Position numbers and translations under genes: made by a program. A DNA stretch of 64,000 nucleotides from Argentina anserina (lineage: Eukaryota; Streptophyta; Magnoliopsida; Rosales; Rosaceae), in contig NC_065876.1 in the NCBI RefSeq assembly GCF_933775445.1, forward strand, positions 27,342,001 through 27,406,000, written 5' to 3'. Numbering within the stretch: the stretch's first letter is position 1; every line of letters starts with the position of its first letter. Positions 12,421 through 24,497 of the stretch are shown here, piece by piece. The notes beneath the pieces are model-generated. The model saw only the letters and a program-made list of their open reading frames with translations. It ran no database searches and was not told the origin of the DNA.

Positions 12421-15035
12421 TTGATCTGTCCATTTCTTTCCCTAAGGCTCGTCACTCGTCAGAGTACAAACTGACGATCTTTGTTCATATCATATATAGG
12501 GATCAGATTTATGTATCTATTTGTTTATATCATATACAATAGAAGAAAAGAATTTAGACGAATAAGTGGAAGTACCAACAACAGTGCAAGCAGCCCTGGT
12601 GGAGAAGTGGATGTATATTGAACTTGTGGAGAGGAGCCGCCCTGTTGCTCTGAGATTTCATTGTCTTTCTTCATATTGAGAGCTTCTTCAGGTCCCAAGT
12701 CCCAAACAAAGGGTCATTTGACTTATTTTTTCAAATATATCTCCTCATTTGGGTGTGAAAAAAGAGATTTTTGAAGCCCAGTAATGACAAGCGGGCTCAA
12801 CAAGGCAATCCAACCGCAGCTCTGTGGGGTTTTTTTTTCGACTTTTTTCGATGATTATTGGGTTTGATTGTTTTTTGAATATCATTATGTGTGCGCGTGG
12901 GTCAAAATTCTTATCTGCTAGAAAGAAAGAAAGGGTGGGTAAAAGTCTTCCGTAAGGGGCAGAACTACAGCCGCCGAACCTGGGAATCACGTCCCACCCA
13001 AAAGTTTGAGGGAAAGAAAAATACTACATCTAATATATCTATATTGTATTGGGTAATTGAGTTTCTATATTATATGGGGTAAATGGGTTGTTAGATATAT
13101 TAAGTCCCACCCGAAACAATAAATCAGAGTCCTACAATTATGTATTAATAAATAATAACAATGGCCCAAAAGCCCACTATATATCAATTTCAAATCTTAG
13201 TTGCAATTAAACAAAGGTGATGAAAGGTGCCGATCTCTCTTCTTCCAACCAAAGCAAATTCTTCTATTTGTTCGGTCCAGTGCCACTACCACTATGCTCT
13301 TCAAAACCAGCCACCCTCATCCGCTCCAAGATCTCCACTTTAGGTACTTGTAGATTTAGTTAGCTTTTGGGTGGGACTTACATTACATAGATTTTCATAT
13401 ACATATTTTTATAGTATAAAAACAGTAAGATTACATTAAGATGACTATGTATTATCTATATATTGATCTTATTTTCATTTTTCATATTAGAGTACCATTG
13501 AAGTTTTTCTAGTGTAAATTCAAGTCCCACTCGGTTTCAATTCCTAGACCCGCCACTGCTTCCATTTATACTTTCATAAGGTATACCAAAATATAAAGAT
13601 GTTTATCTTTTTGTCCTTTTTGTTTTGCCAAACATCTCATATGAAAGTGAAAATTTTAATTACAGTGACAAATAACTCACTCTTAATTAATGGTATTTTA
13701 GTTCCTATAATATCACAAATATTAATTAAGGGTATTTTAATTAAGGGTACTTTAGTTTGGTACATTGTTTGGGCCTAAATAATTATTTGTTAATTATTTT
13801 GAATTTTTAGCCCGTTTGACCAGTTATTTGGGGAATTATTCAGCAGAGCAGATTTTCATTCTTTTTTGGAATAGATTTTGGGGATATTCAAGGATCCAAA
13901 ATCTGAGTTGAGAAGGGAATTGTTTTCCTGATCGACTAAGGGGTTCTGATGACTTGATCCGCAAGAAAAAATAAATTGTGTTATCTATATATATGAAGAA
14001 CATTTTGTTAAATTTTGAAGGGTAGATATGTCTATCCTTATTTTTCTCTCTTTGCCCAGCAACTTCATCTTCTTTTGTTGCAATCTTCAATGGGAGCACT
14101 TCAGATGCATCTCATATCTCACGGGAGTCTTGGCAAGTCAAGACACCAGGCTTATAGGGTTCTATTTAGAGAGAAAGTTCATGTGGATTCAGATGAGATT
14201 TGCCTTCTTAGTTCTCGGTTTATGGGTCGGCTGCTGACAGCATGCATCGACACCACCATCATGTTCATCAGAGTCAATGTTTGCTAAAAATCTCATCCAG
14301 TTTTGCTTTGCTTGTTTTTCTCTTTTTGGCTAGGTGGAGTGAGTTTTTAATATGATTTCTATTTGAAGACTATGAAGAGGGCTGGTTTTTCTACACAGAA
14401 AGGTTTGGCATTTTGGCTGGTCGGAAAGTGAAGGACAAGTAGCTCTAGGATTGGGTGAGGTTCAGCGGGATTCATTTGGGAGACTTAAAAGAGGTTTTGG
14501 GGTCTTTTGGAGCTTATGATTTGTGGGGTTAGTGGGTTGAGTACGTAGGTCATTAACTTGATGTTTCTTTGTTCTTCATGATTAAGGGAGGTCTCACTTT
14601 CAGTGAGAGCATGAACATTGGAATCAGCATCGTCTATCGCAATTTCCTCTAAATCTTCAATAAATCTCAGGATGAGGAGACGAGAAGGAAGACTGTATAT
14701 ATTTGAGCTTAGAAAGACATACTTACCCTTTAAAATACTGAAGGGTAACAAATCTATTGACGGCAGGTACCGAAATTGAGTCGGGTTCTCAACTCCAGTT
14801 GCCATTGTGACAATTTGTAAAGTAAATTAACTTTAATTTAGAGTGGCTCATTTGTCATGTACTGTTCTAAATTTTTGTTCAGATGAAATAATGTCTCATA
14901 TATGATGTCATATGTCGTGCAAAAATTTGAATATGAAATTTTTCTACCACTCTTGTGTGCATAGTGTATTTTTCTATTTTATTTTTTTGTTGGACAAAAC
15001 ATCTAAGAATAATTGTTTTATCCCGTGTACTTCAC
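12421..15035. repeat. Segmental duplicate of the kinase 3' flank with a later insertion
   Basis: 12,421-12,985 matches 7,600-8,480 in order. Shared landmarks include GGCTCGTCA..AGTACAAAC, AGCAGC.(A/C)TGGTGGAGAAGTGGA, CCCTGTTGCTC.GAGATTTCATTGTCTTTC, AGGCTCAACAAG.CAATCCAAC and AAAAGTCTTCC. The match resumes at about 14,885-15,035 (TCATATGTC.TGCAAAAATTTGAATA..GAAATTTT), corresponding to 8,525-8,645. The 1.9 kb between (12,986-14,880) has no counterpart in the first copy, so it is either an insertion here or a loss there. It contains no gene I recognise. Confidence 0.7.
14485..14805 (-). other. Unrecognised open frame, 106 codons
   Basis: A minus-strand frame starts MATGVENPTQFRYLPSIDLL and runs 106 codons with fairly balanced composition and an acidic stretch in the middle. 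It lies in the 1.9-kb segment found only in the second duplicate block. I do not recognise a family, membrane helix or catalytic motif. It could be the first exon of a lost gene or chance. Confidence 0.2.
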
Positions 15036-16263
15036 TCACATAGATGATCAGTAGACTCAATTATTATTGTAGTTGAATAATTGCAAGCATGTTTCTTGAT
15101 AACTTTTGGTTAAACAAAAATTCGTAGTGACTAGCTTAACTATGTTAACACATGATATAGAATATATATATATATATTAATTATGTTATAGCATTTGAAA
15201 ATTTAATTTCAGTATTTGTTGTTTGTCACCACTTTGCTCCAAGTACACAAAAGGTGTGGCAAAGACCAGTTGTGGATTAGAAAATTGGTCAGTCAGGGCA
15301 AAAAATTACTTGTCACTTGAAATGTAATCGAACAAAATTAAAAAAAAATTATAATACATCTTTTCAATCAATGACGAAACAGTAAATGTCCACAACATGA
15401 ATTCACGCATGACTACAAATTAAAGCATTCAATCTTAGCCAACATATTTGTATCAAATCAAACATTCAAATAACCAACTATTTAAAAACAAAAGAATGAA
15501 AAATAATAATTTGAATTGAATGAATAGACATATGAATAAGTGAATTTGATTTTACACTTAATTGAGAGAATTTAAAACAAAAATTGTTTTCAAAAGACGT
15601 AGTTCCGGGGAGATCCTTTTTCAACTTCGGCTTTGGGGTTTGGGAGATCAAGACACAGAAAGACCGTGTTAGAAGTCATCTCTTTACACTCATATTTTCA
15701 CCAGGTCGGCCTAGATTTTGTGATCGGCGGTGGTAGTCCATATCAGTGAGCAAGGGAAGAGAAATGTTTTTACATCTACATAGTCGGATATTATTTATTA
15801 ATTACGTGTAGGGTATGTAGGTCAAATATGGCTAATGGGACTATATTTTATAGCAACGTCGGTAAAAAACTAAAAACCTCCTCATTTCTAGGCAACTGGT
15901 TAATTGGTCTTATTAATTATAAGCTATTCCAACCACGTCAGTTTGGGTTGCAATGAAGGAATTGAAAGAAAAAAAATACGGCTGCCTTTGCAAGTCATCT
16001 TCTTTCTCCCACCACCACCGGATTCTGCCACTTTTACATGGATTTCCTTCATAAAACTCTATATTCCAAGCACAGTGTCGAAAATCAGTTGCCTAAACTC
16101 GCCCATGAATGAATCCGCTCATGGCAAAGACTTTGCTTCAATTAACAAAGACCGATTTGACTGAACCAATTCAAGTGACACGGCATTTAACAAGTCCATA
16201 CTCCATAGACTACATGATACTTAATTTTGTTCGACAAAGAGAAAAATTACAACTGAAAACTCC
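15036..16263. other. Intergenic AT-rich region
   Basis: No gene recognised. It contains a short (TA)n tract near 15,162-15,178 and a more GC-balanced patch at 15,600-15,760 of unknown origin. Open frames here are short and have no recognisable motifs. Confidence 0.5.
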
Positions 16264-16542
16264 TTAAACAACATAATCAAAGTAAAAAGCTGAAGAGGCA
16301 GATAAAGGCAAAGAATGATGCCAAACTTGCAAACCGACATCATGTCCTTTTTCACGCTTGACATGGGAGAATGACCGAACTCGAAGATGTGAAGCAAATC
16401 GGAAGACGTCATGAAGAAGAGTGAAGAGCAGCCATGGCCAATTGGCCAAACCATTAATACTGTCAATAAAAACTTTTGAATCGCCCGCAACACCAAAATA
16501 TTTAAATCCATGATACCAGCTCGTAAAGCAGTAGTACATCAT
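16264..16542 (-). pseudogene. Fragment of a plant RNase H-like domain (non-LTR retrotransposon type)
   Basis: The minus-strand frame contains GDSKVFIDSINGLANWPW and, after a gap, SFSHVKREKGHD. This is the pattern of the RNase H-like (RVT_3) domain found at the end of plant L1-type elements and in single-domain host genes: an (E)GDS strand with a catalytic Asp, then the (R/H)V.RE.N..AD segment. The final Asn/Ala/Asp motif is degraded and nothing upstream encodes reverse transcriptase. It is therefore a short relic next to the promoter of the following kinase. Confidence 0.6.
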
Positions 16543-16709
16543 ACTTAATTAATATTTGCATCCTTTACATTTCCTTCCCTTTCAACATTTTTAAATCACA
16601 GGGAAGAAGACTGACTCCACCCATTGTATTAGAAACTCCCTTAAGTATATTTCAAAAAATAATACCCAGACGGTCCACACTTGAGGAAAGAAGATATATG
16701 TAATCAGCC

Positions 16710-16718
16710 TATAAATAC
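16710..16718 (+). promoter_or_regulatory. Probable TATA box of the second intact kinase
   Basis: CTATAAATA lies 46-54 nt upstream of the ATG at 16,764. With a usual TATA-to-start distance of about 30 nt this implies a short 5' leader of roughly 20 nt. Inferred from sequence only. Confidence 0.5.
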
Positions 16719-16763
16719 GTCTTGTTGGGTTTATAACTGGTCACATGAACAAAAACAAGAGCC

Positions 16764-19700
16764 ATGAGATCCTTCACTTTTAAAAAATTCTGCCCTCTAG
16801 TTTACTGCCTTTTCTTGTACCTTCCTCTACTATCATCACAGAACTACCTTTTGTTGTTTGCTTCAGCTAGTTCAACAACTGAAGCAGCAGAGGCACTTCT
16901 CAAATGGAAAGCCAGCTTTCTAAATCAAACCTCCCATAATAATCTGTTCAATGATTGGATTTACCTTCCCAAGAATATTGATACCAATGCCACTAATTCT
17001 TCCAACAACCACAAAGCAAACGAAAGCCCATGTAGTTGGACTGGTATTTCATGCAATGCTGCTGGAGGTGTCATCAACATAACCATTGTCAGTTCTGGCA
17101 TACAAGGTATGCTGCATGAATTTTCATTCTCATCATTTCCCGATCTTGAATATTTTGACCTTAGCGTCAATAAATTTTTTGATGTCATCCCACCTCAAAT
17201 AAGTTCCCTCTCAAAACTCCTTCATCTTGACTTCTCCAATAACCAATTATCTGGGAGAATTCCACCAGAAATTTGTCTCATGAAAAATCTTACCCTTCTC
17301 CATCTCCACCGAAATGACATTTCTAATGTTGTTCCTCATTCGATTGGGAATCTAAGTTCACTTATGACTCTATCAATGAGTTTTAATCAAATTGGTGGTT
17401 CAATTCCAACATCTTTGGGTGGTCTCATAAACCTTAACGAACTTTATCTCGGTCAAAATAACCTTACTGGCACCATTCCAAAAGAGATAGGAAACCTAAA
17501 ATCTCTGGTGAAACTAGACTTGAGCACCAATCAACTCAGTGGTTCGATTCCTGCAATATTGGGGAATTTTACCAATCTTACCACTCTCCATCTCTTTAAA
17601 AATAACCTCAATGGCATCATTCCAAAACAGATAGGGAACCTAAAATCTTTGGTGGAACTTGACCTGAGCGACAATCAACTCAGTGGTTCAATTCCTGCAA
17701 CATTAGGGAATTTTACAAACCTTGCCACTCTCTATCTCTTTCAAAATAACCTCACTGGCATCATTCCAAAAGACTTAGGAAAGCTAAAATCTTTGTTGCG
17801 TCTGGAGTTGAGCATCAATCAGCTCAGTGGTTCAATTCCTGCAACATTAGGCAATTTGACCATCCTTACCACTCTCAAACTTTTTGAAAATAATATTTCC
17901 GGAACCATTCCAAAAAAGTTAGGGAATTTGAAATCTTTGGTGGTACTAGACATGAGAACCAATCAACTTAACGGTTCAATTCCAGCAACATTAGATGATT
18001 TGACCAACCTTACCACTCTATATCTTAATGAAAACAATCTTTCTGGAACCATTCCAAAAGAGTTAGGAAACCTAAAATCTTTGCTGGAGCTGGAGTTGAG
18101 CACTAACCAACTCAGTGGTTCAATTCCTGCAACATTAGGGGATTTGACTGACCTTACCACTCTCCATCTCTTTAAAAATATTCTTTCTGGAACCATTCCA
18201 AAAGACTTAGGGAACCTAAAATCTTTGTTGGATTTAGAGTTGAGCACCAATAAACTCAGTGGTTCAATTCCTGCAACATTAGGGGATTTGACCAACCTTA
18301 CCACTCTCTATCTTTTTGAAAATAATATTTCCGGAACTATTCCGAAAGAGCTAGGGATTCTAAAATCATTGTTGCATCTAGACTTGAGCACAAATCAACT
18401 CAGTGGTTCAATTCCTGCAACATTAGGGGATTTGACCAACCTTACCACTCTTTCTCTTGCTAAAAATAATCTTTCTGGATCCATTCCAAAAGAATTAGGG
18501 AACCTAAAATCTTTGTTGGATTTAGAGTTGAGCACCAATAAACTCAATGGTTCAATTCCTGCAACATTAGGGGATTTGACCAACCTTACCACTCTCTATC
18601 TTCATAAAAATAATCTTTCTGGGACTATTCCAAAAGAGTTAGGGCACCTAAAATCTTTGTTGGATCTGGAGTTGAACAACAATCAACTCAGAGGTTCAAT
18701 TCCAGCAACATTAAGTGGTCTTATCAATCTTTCCACTCTTTCTCTTCATATGAATAACCTCTCTGGCACAATTCCGAAAGAGTTAGAAAACCTGAGATCA
18801 CTAGTGGATCTAGAATTGGGCGGAAATCAACTCAATAGTTCTATTCCCACTTCATTGAGTGACTTGCCTAACTTGAAATTCTTATACCTAGGAGACAATC
18901 AACATTCTGGTTCCATCCCTCAAGAGCTTGGAAGTATCTCAAAATTGACACATGTGACTTTAGGAAATAACCAATTTTCAGGTTATTTGCCACAAAACAT
19001 TTGCCAAGGTGGGTCACTCGCACGCTTTTCTGGAGAAAATAATAATCTAAGTGGTCCAATCCCCATAAGCTTGAAATCTTGCACCAGCTTAGTCAGAGTT
19101 CGCCTCGAAGGGAACCAATTGATAGGAAACATATCTGAAGATTTTGGTGTTTATCCGATTCTCGATTTTATAGATTTACGTGACAATCAACTATATGGTG
19201 AAATCTCACCAAATTGGGGATTATGCGCAAATTTAACAAGTCTGCGAATCGCGGGAAACAAACTTACTGGTTCTATCCCAGTTGAGATTGGAAACGCAAC
19301 CCATATTCAATTGTTGGATCTTTCATCAAATAGTTTGATAGGGATGATTCCAAAGGAGCTCGGGAAATTGACTTCAATGTCAAAGCTGATGTTACATGGC
19401 AATCAACTGTCAGGTCGTATCCCTTTACAGTTGGAATCATTGATTGATCTAGAATATCTTGATCTCTCAACAAATAAACTCAATGGTTCGATTCCAATCT
19501 TTATAGGTGACTTTCGCAAGTTATACTACTTGAATTTGAGCTATAACAAGTTTAGTCGAGCAATTCCATTTCAGCTCGGGAAGTTATTTAACTTAGATGT
19601 GCTAGATTTAAGTCATAACTCACTTGAAGGTAAGATCCCATCAGAAATGAGCAACATGAAGAGTTTGCAGATACTTAATATATCCCACAACAATCTTAAT

Positions 19701-21170
19701 GGTTTCATCCCAACAAACATGGAAGAGATGCATGGGCTAACAAACGTTGATATATCCTATAATCACTTGGAAGGTCCACTTCCGAACATTAAAGCATTTC
19801 AAGCTGCTCCTCGAGAAGCACTGCAAGGCAACATGGGATTGTGCGGTAACTCAAGTTTTTTGCGACTTTGCAATACTGAAAGCCCAAACAAGAGTCATAA
19901 ACTTGTATCTCTGATAATCTTCCTTATCCCCGGAGTACTTGTGCTTATGGCCTTTATTTTTGCATTGTTAGCTCTAAAGAAAAAGAAACACAAGCATGTA
20001 GAAGAAAGAAACAGGGATGACGAAGTCTCTTTTGCTGTGTTGAGTTTTAATGGAAAACTGATGTATGATGAAATTATCAGGGCTACAAATGATTTTGATT
20101 CCCAGTACTGCATCGGAGAAGGAGGATATGGAAGCATCTACCGAGCAAATCTATCAACTGGTGACATAGTAGCTGTGAAGCAACTCCATTTGCCATGTGA
20201 TAACGACAAGAATTTGCAAAAGGTATTCTTGAATGAAATCAGGGCTCTAACTGAGATGCGACACCGAAATATTGTTCAGCTTTATGGTTTCTGTTCACAT
20301 AGGCGACACTCATTTTTGGTGTTTGAGTATTATGAAAAGGGTAGTTTGGCCGCAGTGTTGGGTAAAGATGAGGAAGCTCAAGAACTAGGGTGGAGTAAAA
20401 GGGTGAATATTGTTAAAGGTGTAGCTCATGCCTTGTGTTACATGCACTATGATTGCTTGCCATCCATTATACATCGAGACATATCAAGCAAGAACGTTTT
20501 GTTGGATGCAGAGTATGGGGCATGCGTTTCAGACTTTGGCACTGCTAAGTTCTTAAACCCAGACTCAACTAATTGGACTGTTATTGCAGGCACATATGGA
20601 TATGTTGCACCAGGTAATGCTGTTTTTTATTAATTATTTATTTATTTTTTATTGTCTAGACGACCTTCCATTATGTTTTTGTTCTTTGTAAAATCTTCTA
20701 AACACCACTAGACCTGCTAAGCTTCCATTAACACATTGTATCTGTATACTAAGAATGTGACTATTTATATTTATTTTGGAGCAGAGCTTGCTTATACAAT
20801 GGTGGTAAATGAGAAGTGTGATGTATATAGCTTTGGAGTGTTGACATTGGAAATAATTATGGGAAGACATCCAGGAGATTTTATGTCATCTCTATCATCT
20901 GGATCATCCTCATCAACTACATTACCAGCCCTTGAAATGCGTATTGTGAATGTTTTGGACCAACGTATATCCCCTCCCACTCATCAAGTTATAGGAGAAG
21001 TGTTGTCTATTGTGAAGATGGCAATTTCATGCATGAACTCTAATCCTCAATCTCGTCCAACAATGAAACAAGTTTCTCAACAATTGGAAAATCAAAGGCT
21101 GCTTTTGTCGAAGTCACTACATATGATTACATGTGGTGAATTGCTTTCTCTCAATGGTTCACCTATATGA
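16764..21170 (+). CDS. LRR receptor-like serine/threonine kinase with expanded LRR domain, MIK2 / At1g35710-like
   Basis: Exons 16764-20613 and 20785-21170 (171-nt phase-1 intron splitting AP|E) give 1,411 residues. A hydrophobic signal peptide (about 1-35) is followed by the LRR N-terminal cap ([17 protein letters not shown]), roughly 36 LRRs, a C-terminal cap (GLCGN), one membrane helix (about 1047-1068, [22 protein letters not shown]) with a Lys/His-rich stop, and a kinase. The kinase has [25 protein letters not shown] and the GTYGYVAP|E activation end, so it looks active. Compared with the 1,051-aa neighbour the extra length is nearly all LRR, from about ten near-identical 48-residue modules (17,476-18,915). 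By family it is a plasma-membrane pattern or peptide receptor; the ligand is unknown. The C-terminal tail after [14 protein letters not shown] is about 30 residues, with no motif seen. Confidence 0.93.
17476..18915 (+). repeat. Ten tandem 144-bp units encoding double-LRR modules
   Basis: Consecutive 48-residue units follow the consensus [20 protein letters not shown] then [20 protein letters not shown] plus about eight residues ending NNLSGT. I count ten, and units 2-9 are the most alike. The same phrases recur at DNA level (GGTTCAATTCCTGCAACATTAGG is repeated almost exactly), which points to recent unequal exchange. Confidence 0.9.
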
Positions 21171-22155
21171 GATATTTAAAATTGAACAGAGTAAGCTTCT
21201 TATAACATGTATATTTCACTTTGTGGCACACATACGTCTTAATTTCAGAATATTGATCGTCTTAGATGTTTTAAGTTGCCTCTTGCCTTATTTTAGTGAT
21301 CGTGTGACTAATTTAAAATAGTATTTAATTAGAGTCCTCTTATTTGGGCATTCAGGTTGGACAAACAACAAAGATATATATTTTGGCAGCTGGCTCGGCA
21401 AGTATCTCGATGGTGCTTGAAAGTTGTGTTAACTTTGTTTGTTTAGTTGGAATGCTAATACGTTTTCGTTGATTTTACATACTATCATTGCTCTGTATTA
21501 TTTCGTGAGAAATATTTTGGCATCATCCCCCTTCCTCTCTTGTAATATTTCTTCTTTGCTTAATAAAATTTCGAGTTAGGGGAAAGATTTACCCTTAACT
21601 TTCTTCTAAAACTATAAGCGTGTACTTGATTTCACATGGAAGGACTTCCCAGTGGTTGGTGACGTTTGTGAGAATTTCCTTCCGCTTATGTTAATGGAAA
21701 TCAAAACGTTTGCATGGTTTATCAGTTTTAGGAATTGGTTGTTAAAGATAGGAATATTCGGAATCGATACACTAATTAAAGTTGGGTTTCTCACAAAAAA
21801 ATCACTTTCTATCAACTCAACTAGAAAACAATCAACTACGATTTTAAACTCGTTGCCCATAATATTAGAAATATTTACACTCGCGCCACTATACTATAAT
21901 AAATCCAACAACCATTTGTTCTTTGCCAAATATTTTTTTTAGAAATCGAAATCAGTGGTTTCTGCAATCCTCGAGCTACTGAGATTGGCGACGATGCAGC
22001 GGGAGTAGGAACTGCTGGGGTAAGTGAAGTCGACTCCAATAACGGCGCATGATCTGTGTCGTTGACTTTTACACAGTGAATTGATCAGAATTGTTATGTC
22101 GTAGAGCCTAGATTGATGAGCTTGGATATAACAAGGCTAGGGTAGTCGTATCGCG
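21171..22155. other. Intergenic region, 3' flank of the second kinase
   Basis: AT-rich flank. AATAAAA near 21,561 could serve as a distal polyadenylation signal. From about 21,990 the DNA becomes GC-richer, entering the block into which the Cassandra-type LTR inserted. No gene seen. Confidence 0.5.
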
Positions 22156-22418
22156 TGTAATATCCCACGTCGGCCAACGGAGAGGGGGTGATGTGTCTTA
22201 TATGTACATACTCACCTTCATCTAACACGAGGCTTTTGGGGGCTCAATGGCTTCAGAAGGGATGAGAATTCTGAAGTTAAGCTTGCTCGGGCTAGAGTAA
22301 TCCCAATATGGGTAACCCACTAGGAAGTTGCTCGTGAGTTACCAGAAACAAAACCATGAGGGTAATACCCAAAGCGGACAATATCGTGTTACGGTGGAGA
22401 CGGTCCCAAGATGTGACA
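22156..22418 (+). mobile_element. Solo LTR of a Cassandra-type TRIM retrotransposon
   Basis: It starts TGTAATATCCCACGTCGG and ends AAGATGTGACA, with TG..CA termini. It contains a 5S rRNA-like stretch (about 22,262-22,345: TTCTGAAGTTAAGC..GCTCGGGC.AGAGTAATCCCA.TATGGGTAACCCACTAGGAAG). LTRs holding a 5S-like polymerase III promoter are the defining trait of Cassandra elements. The flanks TCGCG (22,151-22,155) and CCGCG (22,419-22,423) are a 5-bp target duplication with one mismatch. There is no second LTR, so it is a solo LTR. Confidence 0.85.
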
Positions 22419-22423
22419 CCGCG

Positions 22424-22790
22424 TCTGTCCTTCGTTGATGTCTGTGTAGGACTGAGGTTGGCGGCGCATCACTCTTGTTCATAGGAGAAGGATGTTGGGT
22501 GAAGGAGGTGTTAGGAGGGAGCGTGAGGATCTCGATTTGAAGGTCAGAGGTGGATCTGCCACTGGAAGCTCTCGACATGGGAGGGATGCCGGAACAAGAT
22601 GCTGGCGGAGTGGTGCACGACACTCCTGCTTGTCGAGAAGATGTGAGTGAGATTGGCCCCTCGCTTTGTTGACGGCCTCGTTAGTGATGTTTACATGGCT
22701 GCCCAGAATAGTTTTATGGGTGCCCAAAGTAGTTTTTCTGTGAAAAATGTGATCAGAGATGATGAAATGTTTGCTATAATTAAGAAACTT
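22424..22790. other. GC-rich block of unknown origin
   Basis: A G-rich plus strand (GGAGGGAGCG, GGAGGGATGCCGG) stands out from the surrounding AT-rich DNA. Minus-strand frames exist but their Pro/Ser-rich translations look compositional. It may be a degraded transposon leader or gene fragment; no family recognised. Confidence 0.35.
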
Positions 22791-22844
22791 GACATTGATA
22801 GAGAGGCCATGAACATCAATATGTAAACGATGATTAAAATGTTG

Positions 22845-23166
22845 GTGTGACTAATAGTATAGCTGACATATTACCCGTCACACTAACTGTCACACTAATT
22901 TTGTGTTGTGACAGGTAGTGTGACAAGAAATGTGAAAGGTATTGTGACAGGTTGTGTGACTGGTGGTGTTCTGTACGACAATATGAGTGTCGATATTTGA
23001 ATCGTATTAATTGATTGAGAAGTTTAAGATCACATAACAATGTACAAAAGTTCGTTATTTCTAGATATTTTCTTTTTCTTCTTGTCATAACATAGTAAGA
23101 GAAAATAGTGTGACAATTAGTGTGATATGAAGTGTGACAGGGGGTGTGACAAGTAGTGTGATATGC
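22845..23166. repeat. GTGTGAC-rich degenerate minisatellite in two patches
   Basis: Short units of the form (T)AGTGTGACA(A/G).. recur at 22,845-22,970 and again at 23,108-23,166. In the first patch inverted copies (GTCACACTAA) precede direct copies (TAGTGTGAC), so the transcript could fold into a hairpin. An AT-rich spacer separates the patches. Confidence 0.7.
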
Positions 23167-24462
23167 CGAGAGGAAATGTCTAAATATGTGAAATGATGTT
23201 AAAATTCAAAGGAGATTGGTATGAGAATAATTAGAATTAGGTAGCTTTGATCTCTGATTTCATCGAAATAATTTGGAGCACCACCATTGACAGTGGCAGC
23301 CTTTTGTGAGGGTTTATGTATCTTGTATAGTGGTTGGTTCAGAGTGGGTATAGTATCAAATGTAAGAGGGAAGAGAGATGTTTTCAACGGTACCAACCAC
23401 CCTCAAATCCATTGCCGGATGGAAAAGTTATGGCCGAAATTAAAAGAAGAAAAAGAAGAAAAAAGAGAAAGAGTGTGAGTAATGGCAAAACAGTCAGAAA
23501 AAGTGATTATTTTCTAATTTTGTTTAAAATTTGTTAACTTTTTTCTAATTTTTATTTAAATGAGATGACCATCTTATCATTGGATTTTTTCTATTAACCT
23601 TTTTATAATTTAAGATTGAATTTGGTACCAAACAATAATTTACCCATTAATGGTTTGGTGGTGGTAGTTAGAGCTTAGGGTTTCATTCAACATATTTAGC
23701 AAACCATACAAACCTACATTAAATACAAGATGGACAACACTCATATCCCTACCCTCATACAAATTTAATACATCATGTTCTTATTAGTTTCTGTTATCAT
23801 AACAAACACAATATATAACATAATCCTCACATAAATATATAGTAGAAAAAGATGCAAATTATTAAATCCATGACTAGACATAGTTCATGAATGACTCAAT
23901 GGATTCAAACCAAATGGAAGGTTTTACGATCAATATTACAAAAAAAAGGGAACGAATAGAGTAGATAACTAGCTTGATGAATAAATGGATGAACGTCTAC
24001 AATGGCTCATCGATCGGCTTGTAAATCCAGTACTTTAGCTGCATACAGAGTTTGACCACATTAATGCTATGATAATATTTGAAAAAATTATATAAACCAT
24101 GTATGACATTTCTCCCCTTCTAATATTCAATATCTCAATTTTGAAAAATTTCAAAATGGTATCTCACTTTTGAATTTAAACATAAAAATGATATCGGAAG
24201 CTAACGGCTCCGTTAAAGTTAACAGAAATTTATAATTATATTTTTTTACTAAAAGTAGATCTAGGTATCCCTACCAATTTACAACCAACTTCCTATTAAG
24301 AATTAGCTTTTAACATGCCAAAACAATTCACATAACGACCTTCTGTCTACGATTACTTAACCTTGGAGGATTCACTGCTGTCTTAACTAGGAAAGTCTTG
24401 AAAACTAATAGAAATAACCTAGATTATATTAGTCTTGTCCTAAAAAAATAAATTTACTAGCT

Positions 24463-24497
<35 letters not shown>

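Noticed and set aside
15904..16164. Open frame upstream of the second kinase
   Set aside because: No family resemblance; AT-rich chance frame.
17963..18592. Minus-strand open frames of 65-113 codons opposite the LRR array
   Set aside because: They are repetitive shadows of the 144-bp plus-strand repeat, and their translations repeat with the same period.
22230..22350. A 5S rRNA gene
   Set aside because: The similarity covers only the internal part, is diverged, and is enclosed by LTR ends with a target duplication. A Cassandra-type LTR explains it.
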